Assembly (NCBI RefSeq): GCF_044769865.1
Contig: NZ_JBIZWA010000001.1
Coordinates: 1-64,000 of the forward strand
From: Homoserinimonas sp044769865
GTDB lineage: Bacteria > Actinomycetota > Actinomycetes > Actinomycetales > Microbacteriaceae
Direction of reading: 5' to 3'
DNA length: 64,000 bases
The notes beneath the pieces were generated by a model, which did no database searches, had not been told where the DNA came from, and was given only the letters and a program-made list of their open reading frames with translations. Both the position numbers and the translations under genes were made by a program. This document shows, piece after piece, positions 50,274 through 57,279 of this stretch; positions within the stretch are counted from its first letter, which is position 1; the number at the start of each line of letters is the position of its first letter.

Positions 50274-51079
50274 ACGGCAACCGCCGCCTTGATCGCGGGG
50301 TGGTGCTGGTAGTTCTCCACCGTGAAGTCCTCGTACTCGTAGTCAAAGATGCTTTCCCGCTGCCCCGCGATGCGGAGCGTCGGGGAGGCATACGGTTCCC
50401 GCGTGAGCTGCTCGGTTACCTGGTCGACATGGTTGTCGTAGATGTGGCAGTCACCGCCCGTCCACACGAACTCACCGAGTTCGAGGCCCGTCTGCGCCGC
50501 CACCATGTGCGTCAGCAGCGCGTAACTGGCGATGTTGAAGGGTACGCCGAGGAACATGTCGGCGCTGCGCTGGTAGAGCTGGCACGAGAGCTTGCCATCG
50601 GCGACATAGAACTGGAAGAGCGCGTGGCACGGCGCGAGCGCCATCGAGGGAACGTCGGCAGGGTTCCATGCCGACACGATCAGACGCCTCGAATCGGGAT
50701 TGCTGCGGATCTGCTCGATCACCTCGCTGATCTGGTCGATCTGCTCGCCGCTCGGCGTCGGCCAGGAGCGCCACTGCACACCATAGACGGGACCGAGTTC
50801 GCCCGCGGCATCCGCCCATTCGTCCCAGATCGTGACGCCGCGCTCCTGCAGCCAGCCGACGTTGCTCTCGCCCCGAAGGAACCAGAGCAACTCGAGCGCG
50901 ATCGACTTGAAATGCACCCGCTTGGTCGTGATGAGGGGAAAGCCCTCGGCGAGGTCGAACCGGATCTGTCGGCCGAACACGCTTCGCGTGCCCGTTCCTG
51001 TCCGATCGGATTTGTGGGTGCCGTTGTCGAGGACATCGCGGAGGAGGTCCTCGTAGGGTGTGGGGATCGTCGCGCTCAT
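50270..51079 (-). CDS. thyA: thymidylate synthase ThyA
   Basis: Makes dTMP from dUMP with methylene-tetrahydrofolate. From ATG 51079 it has 269 residues with the phosphate-binding SDRTGTGTRSVFG, the nucleophile Cys151 in ALAPCHALFQFYV, DCHIYDNHVDQ for dUMP binding and the conserved C-terminal AVAV. Upstream in-frame starts would run into the TPR gene and are rejected. It is the classical ThyA and is coupled to dfrA. Confidence 0.97.
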   Translation of the reverse strand: MSATIPTPYEDLLRDVLDNGTHKSDRTGTGTRSVFGRQIRFDLAEGFPLITTKRVHFKSIALELLWFLRGESNVGWLQERGVTIWDEWADAAGELGPVYGVQWRSWPTPSGEQIDQISEVIEQIRSNPDSRRLIVSAWNPADVPSMALAPCHALFQFYVADGKLSCQLYQRSADMFLGVPFNIASYALLTHMVAAQTGLELGEFVWTGGDCHIYDNHVDQVTEQLTREPYASPTLRIAGQRESIFDYEYEDFTVENYQHHPAIKAAVAV

Positions 51080-51089
51080 CGGCTTGATG

Positions 51090-51539
51090 CTACCTCTCGC
51101 GATCGTTGCGGGCGAGGGCGATGGCCCTTCGCACCGCCTGGCGTGCGCGTCGGCGGTCGCCGCTCGCGTCATAGGCCAGGCCAAGGCGCAGCCAGGACTG
51201 CCACGACTCGGGAGAGGCCTCGACCTCGGCCTTGTAGGCGGGGAACGCGGCATCCGCCGCTTCGCGGATCGGCCGACCGCTCGCGCGGACCGGCACCGAG
51301 TGCTCGGGCAGTCGGCCCTCGTGCTCCAGGCGTGCCAGGAGACGTTCGCTGCGCACCCCGAAGAGCACCTCGCTGACGAGCCCCCACACTGCGATCAGGG
51401 GCAGCACCGCGAGGGCCGCTCCCATCACGGCCGCGACGGCATCGCCGCTGAGGATGAGGGTGACCGCCAGCTGGCCGACCGCCCAGATGTAGAGCACGAG
51501 GAGGGCCGCCATGACGACGACGCCGAGCTTCTTGACCAC
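51090..51539 (-). CDS. small membrane protein with a TPR-like C-terminus
   Basis: A 149-residue protein of unknown function. Two transmembrane helices (about 5-27 and 36-60) form an N-terminal hairpin; the cytoplasmic part ends with ASPESWQSWLRLGLAYDASGDRRRARQAVRRAI, which fits one TPR repeat. The GTG start lies 2 bases after the dapB stop, and the end is 10 bases before thyA, so dapB-TPR-thyA-dfrA form one operon. A small TPR/membrane gene in this slot is found in related actinomycetes. Confidence 0.75.
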   Translation of the reverse strand: MVKKLGVVVMAALLVLYIWAVGQLAVTLILSGDAVAAVMGAALAVLPLIAVWGLVSEVLFGVRSERLLARLEHEGRLPEHSVPVRASGRPIREAADAAFPAYKAEVEASPESWQSWLRLGLAYDASGDRRRARQAVRRAIALARNDRER

Positions 51540-51541
51540 GA

Positions 51542-52294
51542 TCAGGCCTCGTCAGCCGTGAGCGCACCGAGGTCGAGCAGGTGCTCAAGCCCGACGGTCA
51601 CACCGACCGCATCGGGGAGGGCCGCGAGCGCGAGTCGGATGCCCTGCTCGTAGGCGGCGGGCGAGATCGTGTCGTGCACGACGCTCAGGAGCTCCCCCGT
51701 GCCGCCGAAGATGACCTCCTGGCGGGCGACGACCCCGTGCAAGCGCAGGCTGTGCACGGGGATGCCCGCCACCTGCTGGCCGCGAGCGAGCTGGTCGATG
51801 TGCGGCGCCTCGACGGGCCCCTGCGACCTGCGCGCCTTCGCCATGAGCTCGGCGGTGCGCACGGCCGTGCCGGAGGGCGAGTCGACCTTTCCGGCGTGGT
51901 GGGCCTCCAGGATCTCGATCGAGTCGTAGAAGCGGGATGCGACCATCGAGAGCCTGGTCGCCAGCACAGAGCCGAGCGAGAAGTTGGGGATGATGATGAC
52001 GCCCGCCTCGGGCGCCGCTGCGAGCGCGCCACTGAGGCCCTGGATGCGCTCCGCCGACCAGCCCGAGGTGCCGACGAGCACCTTCCGCCCGTGCTGCACC
52101 GCGAACTCGACGACGTCGGCGCTCACGTCAGGGCGCGTGACATCGACGACGAGGTCGGCCGCGAGCATCTCCTCGAGGGATGAGGACGAGTTCATGGACG
52201 CCACCAGCTCGAGGCCGGGCTCCTGCTCGACGATGCGTGCGATGAGTGAGCCCATCCTGCCGTTCGCGCCGACGACGGCGACCTTTGATGCCAT
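51542..52294 (-). CDS. dapB: 4-hydroxy-tetrahydrodipicolinate reductase
   Basis: Second enzyme of the DAP branch, NAD(P)H-dependent. In 250 residues the dinucleotide motif is VGANGRMGSLIARIV and the active-site signature is LEAHHAGKVDSPSGTA, with the catalytic His and Lys. A TAGATT box lies 6 bases before the ATG. First gene of dapB-TPR-thyA-dfrA. Confidence 0.96.
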   Translation of the reverse strand: MASKVAVVGANGRMGSLIARIVEQEPGLELVASMNSSSSLEEMLAADLVVDVTRPDVSADVVEFAVQHGRKVLVGTSGWSAERIQGLSGALAAAPEAGVIIIPNFSLGSVLATRLSMVASRFYDSIEILEAHHAGKVDSPSGTAVRTAELMAKARRSQGPVEAPHIDQLARGQQVAGIPVHSLRLHGVVARQEVIFGGTGELLSVVHDTISPAAYEQGIRLALAALPDAVGVTVGLEHLLDLGALTADEA

Positions 52295-52300
52295 GGGGCA

Positions 52301-52306
52301 AATCTA
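52301..52306 (-). promoter_or_regulatory. dapB leaderless -10 box
   Basis: TAGATT on the minus strand, 6 bases before the dapB ATG. Confidence 0.45.
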
Positions 52307-52337
52307 CCAAGGACCGCCCGACGTCGATCTCGGCTCC

Positions 52338-52343
52338 TAAGCT
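52338..52343 (+). promoter_or_regulatory. leaderless -10 box of the GNAT gene
   Basis: TAAGCT, 6 bases before ATG 52350; the spacer GGAGGC could also act as a close ribosome binding site. Confidence 0.35.
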
Positions 52344-52349
52344 GGAGGC

Positions 52350-52853
52350 ATGCCCGTCTTCCGCGAAGCGAGCGTCGCCGACGACGACGCCCTCGCCCTC
52401 CTGACCGAGTATTTCTCCGCCCGCGCGGAGTCATTCCCCGCCGGCCCGGAGGCGTACCGCACGGTCTTCCCCTCCCCCGACGACTTCGTGCCGCCGCGAG
52501 GCGTGTTCCTGATCGTCGAGGGCGAGGACCTCGCAGGGGACGCCGCGGATGTCGGATGCGGTGGCATCCGGCGCATCGCCCCCTCTGAGACGGGTGCGGC
52601 CCGCTTCGAGGTCAAGCACCTCTACGTGCAGCCGCACACGCGCGGCACCGGGCTCGGAGCGGCCCTCCTCGCAGAGCTTGAGCGGCGGGCCGTCGAACTC
52701 GGCGCCGACGAGGTCGTGCTCGACACGAACGCGAGCCTCGAGTCAGCCGCCCGCCTCTACAGCAAGGCCGGCTATCAGACGATCGAGCCCTACAACGACA
52801 ACCCCAACGCCAACAATTGGTACGGGAAGGCCGTGCGCGACACCCCTCAGTAG
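52350..52853 (+). CDS. GNAT-family N-acetyltransferase
   Basis: A 167-residue acetyl-CoA-dependent acetyltransferase. Motif A is VKHLYVQPHTRGTGLGAALLAELERRA (the R/Q-x-x-G-x-G/A acetyl-CoA loop), followed by motif B LDTNASLESAARLYSKAGYQ. The C-terminal NDNPNANNWYGKAV resembles small-molecule or amino-acid acetyltransferases of the PhnO/RimI-like group. The substrate is unknown. It overlaps the end of the convergent phosphatase gene by 7 bases. Confidence 0.87.
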   Translation: MPVFREASVADDDALALLTEYFSARAESFPAGPEAYRTVFPSPDDFVPPRGVFLIVEGEDLAGDAADVGCGGIRRIAPSETGAARFEVKHLYVQPHTRGTGLGAALLAELERRAVELGADEVVLDTNASLESAARLYSKAGYQTIEPYNDNPNANNWYGKAVRDTPQ

Positions 52854-53449
52854 GGCTGGTCGACGGGCAGCCCCGTGCGCAGCTCCGGCGGGAGATGGCC
52901 CAGGTCGTTGTGCGTGATGAGCTCGGGAGCCTTCACGGTGCGGACCCGGATGATCGTGAGCCCGCAGTTCGCCTGGTTGATGCCCATCCATCGCCACGAG
53001 GAGGCGGAGAAGACCTCGCGCACGAAATTAGCGATCACGAAGTTGTGCGTGATGAGGAGCGTGTGACGGTCTTCGAGCGACGGGGTCATCCACTCGCCGA
53101 TCGCGTCGGCCATCTGGGCCTCGCCTGCCTCGATCTGCGCCTCCGTCACGGAACCGAAGAACGGCTCGAAGGCGGCGGGCATGTCTGCGCCGGGCCCCGA
53201 GGGCACGCAATCGAAGAGAAGAGCAGACGGCTCTGAGGTGATGCCCGGGAGGCGCTCCGTGATGGTGTTCGCCGTGTCCTCTGCCCGCTGCAGCGGCGAA
53301 TGGAACACGCTCGTGAACGGAACCCCGCTCAGTCGATCAGCGATGAGCGTCGCCTGACGCTTTCCACGCGCCGAGAGCGGCCCGTCGGGGAGGCCGTGCT
53401 CGGCGTCCTGTTGCTCGCCGTGACGGACGAGATAAATGAAGTGGGACAT
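52847..53449 (-). CDS. histidine phosphatase (phosphoglycerate-mutase-like) family protein
   Basis: A 200-residue cytoplasmic phosphatase/mutase fold. The catalytic RHG is in YLVRHGEQQD (residues 6-15), the second Arg in FHSPLQRAEDTA, and the second catalytic His in LLITHNFVIANF. It follows the M16 peptidase by 7 bases with an AAGGAGAG site, so the two form an operon. The substrate is unknown; the sequence is too divergent to call a true glycolytic mutase. Confidence 0.87.
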   Translation of the reverse strand: MSHFIYLVRHGEQQDAEHGLPDGPLSARGKRQATLIADRLSGVPFTSVFHSPLQRAEDTANTITERLPGITSEPSALLFDCVPSGPGADMPAAFEPFFGSVTEAQIEAGEAQMADAIGEWMTPSLEDRHTLLITHNFVIANFVREVFSASSWRWMGINQANCGLTIIRVRTVKAPELITHNDLGHLPPELRTGLPVDQPY

Positions 53450-53456
53450 CGTCGTC

Positions 53457-54833
53457 TCACTCTCCTTCGATTGTGGTGAACTGCGGGCGGGTTCGAGCGT
53501 GGATGCCCTCGAAGGTGGCGTCGTCGACCCGGCCGACCGCCGCGAGCGCGACAGGGCCTCGCGACAATTCGTCGGCCAACTCGGCCACCGCATCCGTCGT
53601 GACGAGAGAGAGTCGACGCAGCGCCTCATCGAGGTCGAGGAACTCGCCGAGCATGATCTCTGCCCGGCCGAGCCGCGACATCCGCGTGTCTGAGTCCTCA
53701 AGGGCGAGGGCGGATGCTCCTGCCAGCTGGCCGAGGGCACGATCGAGTTCGCCCTGGGTGATGCCACCGCTCGCGACGCCGCGGAACTCATCGAACATGA
53801 GCTCGGCCACCGTGCCTGCCTTGGCGGGAGAACAGGCGGCGAAGAGGCCGAACACGCCCGCATCGGAGTAGCTCGAGGCGAAGGAGTACACGGCATAGGC
53901 AAGGCCCCGCCGTTCGCGCACCTGCTGGAACAGGCGAGACGACATGCTGCCGCCCAGCACCGAGTTGAGCACCGTGAGCACGCTGCGGCGGTCGTCGCTC
54001 GCCGGTAGTGCAGGGACGCCGAGGTAGAGGTTGACCTGCTCGCTCGGACGCTCGACCACGAGGCTCCGCGCCTGGGGAACCCAGGCACCTGCGGCAGGCG
54101 GGCGCCTGGGGGCGGAGGCGCGCTCGACGCCCAGGTCCCACCCGCCCGCCGACAGGTGACGCTTGACCGCCGCGACCAACTCGTCGTGGTTGACCGCTCC
54201 CGCGACCGTCACGACGAGGTCGTGGGGCGCGTAGTGCGCGCGGTAGTGCGCGTGCACGGCATCGCGCGAGACGGCGGCAATCGTCTCGGGGTTACCGCCG
54301 ATGGGCCGGCCGAGCGGATGCTCGCCGAAGATCGCCTCGTAGAATCGCTCGCCCGCGTAGTCGCCGTTGTCATCGTCGGCCATCGCGAGCTCTTCGAGAA
54401 TGACGCCGCGCTCGGTCTCGAACTCGACAGGGTCGAGAAGAGACGAGGTGATCATGTCGGCAAGCACCTCAACTGCCATCGGCAGGTCGGTGTCGCGCAC
54501 CTTCGCGTAGTAGCAGGTGTATTCCTTGGCCGTCGCGGCATTGTGTTCGCCGCCAACCTCGTCGAAGGCGACGGCGATGTCGAGCGCGCTGCGAGAGCGG
54601 GTGCCCTTGAAGAGGAGGTGCTCAAGGAAATGCGTCGAACCGACCGCGTGCGGCTCCTCGTCGCGCGAGCCGACCGCCACCCAGAACCCCACTGTGGCGC
54701 TGCGAGCGGACGGCACCCGCTCCGTGAGGATGCGCAGGCCGGATGGCAGGACACTGCGCCTGACGAGGCATCCACCTGCCGCCTCGTAGGTCTGATCTCC
54801 CGCCGAGAGGGGTAGCTGCATCGCGCCGTTCAT
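53457..54833 (-). CDS. M16-family zinc metallopeptidase (processing-peptidase-like)
   Basis: A 458-residue zinc peptidase with the inverse motif HxxEH as HFLEH at 68-72 and the distal Glu in ETERGVILEEL. The second half is the inactive M16-like domain (LGVPALPASDDRRSVLTVLN, VRERRGLAYAVYSF). Single-chain M16 proteins like this usually lie directly after pnp in actinomycetes; here 2.4 kb of other genes separates them. ATG 54833 follows a TAGGCT box by 7 bases, so the mRNA is probably leaderless. The cellular substrate is unknown. Confidence 0.92.
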   Translation of the reverse strand: MNGAMQLPLSAGDQTYEAAGGCLVRRSVLPSGLRILTERVPSARSATVGFWVAVGSRDEEPHAVGSTHFLEHLLFKGTRSRSALDIAVAFDEVGGEHNAATAKEYTCYYAKVRDTDLPMAVEVLADMITSSLLDPVEFETERGVILEELAMADDDNGDYAGERFYEAIFGEHPLGRPIGGNPETIAAVSRDAVHAHYRAHYAPHDLVVTVAGAVNHDELVAAVKRHLSAGGWDLGVERASAPRRPPAAGAWVPQARSLVVERPSEQVNLYLGVPALPASDDRRSVLTVLNSVLGGSMSSRLFQQVRERRGLAYAVYSFASSYSDAGVFGLFAACSPAKAGTVAELMFDEFRGVASGGITQGELDRALGQLAGASALALEDSDTRMSRLGRAEIMLGEFLDLDEALRRLSLVTTDAVAELADELSRGPVALAAVGRVDDATFEGIHARTRPQFTTIEGE

Positions 54834-54840
54834 CACTTCG

Positions 54841-54846
54841 AGCCTA
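54841..54846 (-). promoter_or_regulatory. M16 peptidase leaderless -10 box
   Basis: TAGGCT on the minus strand, 7 bases before the ATG at 54833. Confidence 0.4.
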
Positions 54847-54908
54847 CGGCACGTGCTTCGCACGACGTCCCCGCTCCGCCCCGCGCTCGCGATTGTCCGG
54901 GTGCGAGC

Positions 54909-54944
54909 AAATGCCCCCCGGAAACTGGGAAATGTACCCCGGAA
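54909..54944. repeat. tandem 15-bp direct repeats in the M16-tetR intergenic region
   Basis: AAATGCCCCCCGGAA (54909-54923) and AAATGTACCCCGGAA (54930-54944) match at 13 of 15 positions and start 21 bases apart, two turns of the helix. This is the spacing expected for a regulator bound twice on one face of the DNA. The target gene could be the M16 peptidase (75 bases away) or tetR. Confidence 0.45.
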
Positions 54945-54994
54945 CGCCGACATACAGAGCTGTCTGTCCCCGTCGATCTTGCTAGCCTGAACTC

Positions 54995-55191
54995 ATCAGG
55001 AACACGGGGCACGCCCCGGGAACCGGCTCCACCAAACCCGAGGTGGGGGGGGCCTGCACCAAGGCCTGCAATAGTCGAGAATCACACCCGCGAACCCGAA
55101 TCGCGACGTGCTCCGGCGGAAGACCCGAGATTCCGCCGGAGCCCGCTCTCGCACCAGTGATCATCTAGCCAAACCCCGAGGGAGTCAGGTC
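54995..55191 (+). ncRNA. putative structured 5' leader of tetR with three ACCCGA-loop hairpins
   Basis: A TAGCCT -10 at 54983-54988 would start RNA near 54995. The region then holds three hairpins in a row: 55027-55048 (CTCCACC/GGTGGGG, one wobble pair, loop AAACCCGA), 55089-55105 (CGCGA/TCGCG, loop ACCCGAA) and 55110-55142 (12-bp perfect GCTCCGGCGGAA stem, loop GACCCGAGA). All three loops contain ACCCGA, and a related AAACCCCGA lies just before the tetR ribosome binding site. A GGCCTGCA direct repeat is at 55051 and 55063. It matches no riboswitch family I know. Together with 54847-54994 this is a 345-base gene-free stretch. Confidence 0.45.
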
Positions 55192-55863
55192 GTGGCTGTA
55201 GACGAAGCGGGCGGCGCAATGCAGCGCGGCTCCTCGAGTGCCCTTTCGACCGACCCTCCACGCACGGGGCTGAGCATTCCCTCCGACGCGACCGCGCCGG
55301 TCTTCGCCTCCGGCCCAGGAGCCAGGGGACGCATCCTCGCGACAGCCATGCGCCTCTTCTACTACGAGGGCATCCGCTCGGTCGGGATCGATCGGCTCAT
55401 CGCCGAATCCAGCGTGACGAAGGCGACCTTCTACAAGCACTTCGGCTCCAAGGACGCCCTCATTCTCACCTACATGCAGTGTGTGCACGAGGAGGCCGTC
55501 GCGACCGTCAATGCGCTCGCCGCCGACGCCGGAGATGGCGCCTCGACGCTGCACGCACTGGTTGCACACCTGCAGCGCGACGCGCAGCGCGACGACTTCC
55601 GCGGCTGCCCCTTCATCAACGCGGCTGGTGAGTTCCCCGACGCCTCGCATCCCGTGCGCACGATCGTCACGACCCATCGTGACTGGTACACGGCCTTCAT
55701 CTCAGAGCAGTTCCGCCTCGCGAGGCATCCGCTGCCCGGCGACGCAGCGGACGAGTTCATCCTCGTGCGCGACGGAGCGATGGTTGGTGGCTATGTCGGC
55801 GACTCCGTCGCCACGACCGCCGCCCTCTCCCGGCTCGGCGATCACTGCCTCGCCGGCCTCTGA
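55192..55863 (+). CDS. TetR-family transcriptional regulator
   Basis: A 223-residue repressor-type protein. After an unconserved ~35-residue N-terminus the HTH lies at about 45-90 (ARGRILATAMRLFYYEGIRSVGIDRLIAESSVTKATFYKHFGSKDALI). The C-terminal ligand domain has CPFINAAGEFPDASHPV, typical of the YcdC-like group with a conserved CPF/L..N..E motif. I chose GTG 55192, which has GGGAG 8 bases upstream; starts at 55108 or ATG 55219 are alternatives. It is convergent with the aldo/keto reductase gene. Confidence 0.88.
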   Translation: MAVDEAGGAMQRGSSSALSTDPPRTGLSIPSDATAPVFASGPGARGRILATAMRLFYYEGIRSVGIDRLIAESSVTKATFYKHFGSKDALILTYMQCVHEEAVATVNALAADAGDGASTLHALVAHLQRDAQRDDFRGCPFINAAGEFPDASHPVRTIVTTHRDWYTAFISEQFRLARHPLPGDAADEFILVRDGAMVGGYVGDSVATTAALSRLGDHCLAGL

Positions 55864-55872
55864 CGACGAGGA

Positions 55873-56784
55873 TCAATCCGAGGCTGCGTCGAGCGCTGCC
55901 ATTTGCTGTCGAGTCAGCGCCATCTGCCGCGACTGCATGACGTCGAGGAGCTCCTCGGTCGAATGTGCCGCGACGACAGCGGCAGTCACGCCCGGCTTCG
56001 AGATCGCCCAGGCAGCCGCGACACGGGCTGGAGAGGCGTCATGTTCCTTCGCGATGATCTCGAGCCTGTCAAGCACACGGAGGCCCCTTCGGTCGATGTG
56101 AGCGAGCGCCTTCGACCAGATCGGTGAATCCACCGCGGCGCTCTTGTCGCGGTACAGCCCCGTGAGGAACCCGTGCGCGAGCGGACGACGAGCGAAGAAC
56201 GCCGTGCCGGTCGTCGCGACATACGGCGCCAGCTCCCGCTCGAACGCGCCCCTCGTGACGAGTGAGTACTCGTTGAAGATCGCCGCGACCCGCGGGTACC
56301 TCGCCTCCTCGGAGCGCGTATCAATCGCCCGGATGCGGGCGGCCGCATGGTCAAGCACCGCGACGTGCCCCACCTTGCCAGCGCGGCAGAGCATGTCGAG
56401 CGCCTCGAGGGTGTCGTCCAGCGGCACGGTCGGGTCGTCCCCGTCGAGCGTGAGGAGGTCGATACGGTCGACGCCGAGGCGCCGCAGGGAGGCCTCGGTC
56501 GCCCGGGCGACGATGCGGGGCGCGAGGCCGCGGGCATCCGGATGTCGCCCGATCGTTGTCGCCACGACCATGCCTGCCGAGCCGCGCGAGCGCAGCCACG
56601 AGCCGATCATGACCTCGCTGCGCCCACCCGCGAAATGGTCGGCGGTGTAGATGAGATTGCCGCCCGCGTCACGGAAGGCGTCGAGCATCGACGCGGTCTC
56701 CTTCTGCCCCGAGACCCAACCGAATACTCCGCCATCGACGCCGACGGGAGCGACCGACAGACCTGTGCCGGTGATCGCTCGCAT
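55873..56784 (-). CDS. degenerate aldo/keto reductase family protein
   Basis: A 303-residue protein with the overall AKR barrel layout (GTGLSVAPVGVDGGVFGW, GGRSEVMIGSWLR, LRRLGVDRIDLL, AAWAISKPGVTAAVV). However, the catalytic positions are changed: where family members have DTA..Y it has Tyr46-TAD-H-Phe51, the usual Lys of the next strand is Thr (VVATTIG), and the His of the LLH-P region is replaced (LLTLDGDDP). It is unlikely to be a normal NADPH oxidoreductase and may bind a ligand or cofactor only. ATG 56784 follows a TAGGTT box by 7 bases; longer upstream frames cross the intergenic region. Confidence 0.8.
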   Translation of the reverse strand: MRAITGTGLSVAPVGVDGGVFGWVSGQKETASMLDAFRDAGGNLIYTADHFAGGRSEVMIGSWLRSRGSAGMVVATTIGRHPDARGLAPRIVARATEASLRRLGVDRIDLLTLDGDDPTVPLDDTLEALDMLCRAGKVGHVAVLDHAAARIRAIDTRSEEARYPRVAAIFNEYSLVTRGAFERELAPYVATTGTAFFARRPLAHGFLTGLYRDKSAAVDSPIWSKALAHIDRRGLRVLDRLEIIAKEHDASPARVAAAWAISKPGVTAAVVAAHSTEELLDVMQSRQMALTRQQMAALDAASD

Positions 56785-56791
56785 GAGACCA

Positions 56792-56797
56792 AACCTA
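56792..56797 (-). promoter_or_regulatory. leaderless -10 box of the AKR-like gene
   Basis: TAGGTT on the minus strand, 7 bases before ATG 56784; it decides this start over the ATG at 56817. Confidence 0.4.
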
Positions 56798-56905
56798 TTG
56801 GCGATATACGGTTCCATACACCCCCGGCCGGGCGCGAATGGCGCATGGGTCGAACGCCCGGGCACCCAACAGGCTTCGGTGGCAAGCTGGGATGAGGAGG
56901 TCACC

Positions 56906-57211
56906 ATGTCTGAATCACAGAAGGTCACCCGACAGGAGGCGCTGACAAGCGACTCGGGGCGCACCTGGCTCATCGTCGCCGGCGTGATCGCCGCACTCTG
57001 CCTCGTGATGCTCTGGTTCATGCGCGAATTACCGCCGCTCGGCGCCGCGACAACAGGCATGGTCTCGATCGTCATCGCCTACCTCGCGATGGTCGCCATC
57101 CGATTCGGCGTGGCCCGCAGCCGTCTCAAGCTCGGGCTGCTCGCGGTGCTGACCATCGCCATCGTGCTCATCTTCATGACGGTCGGCTGGATCACGGTCT
57201 TCGCCGCTTAA
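56906..57211 (+). CDS. small hypothetical membrane protein
   Basis: A 101-residue protein with three hydrophobic helices (about 22-42, 52-70 and 78-99) after a charged N-terminus (MSESQKVTRQEALTSDSGR). I recognise no family. A strong GAGGAGG ribosome binding site lies 5 bases before the ATG. It is divergent from the AKR-like gene and followed at once by a large hairpin terminator. Confidence 0.75.
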   Translation: MSESQKVTRQEALTSDSGRTWLIVAGVIAALCLVMLWFMRELPPLGAATTGMVSIVIAYLAMVAIRFGVARSRLKLGLLAVLTIAIVLIFMTVGWITVFAA

Positions 57212-57217
57212 GACGAC

Positions 57218-57260
57218 GGATGCCCGCCGCGCGTTCCTGGGGAACGCGAGACGGGCATCC
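57218..57260. terminator. bidirectional terminator between the small membrane gene and pnp
   Basis: A long hairpin: GGATGCCCG pairs with CGGGCATCC, and inside it CGCGTTCC pairs with GGAACGCG around a TGG loop, with a small CCG/AGA internal loop. It lies 6 bases after the plus-strand stop and 19 bases beyond the pnp stop, so it can end both transcripts. Confidence 0.75.
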
Positions 57261-57279
57261 GCTGGGCTGTGCCGGAGGA

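Noticed and set aside
54847..55191. A tRNA, tmRNA or known riboswitch in the M16-tetR gap
   Set aside because: No tRNA T-loop/acceptor arrangement, and no match to the riboswitch core sequences I can recall; only repeated hairpins are seen.
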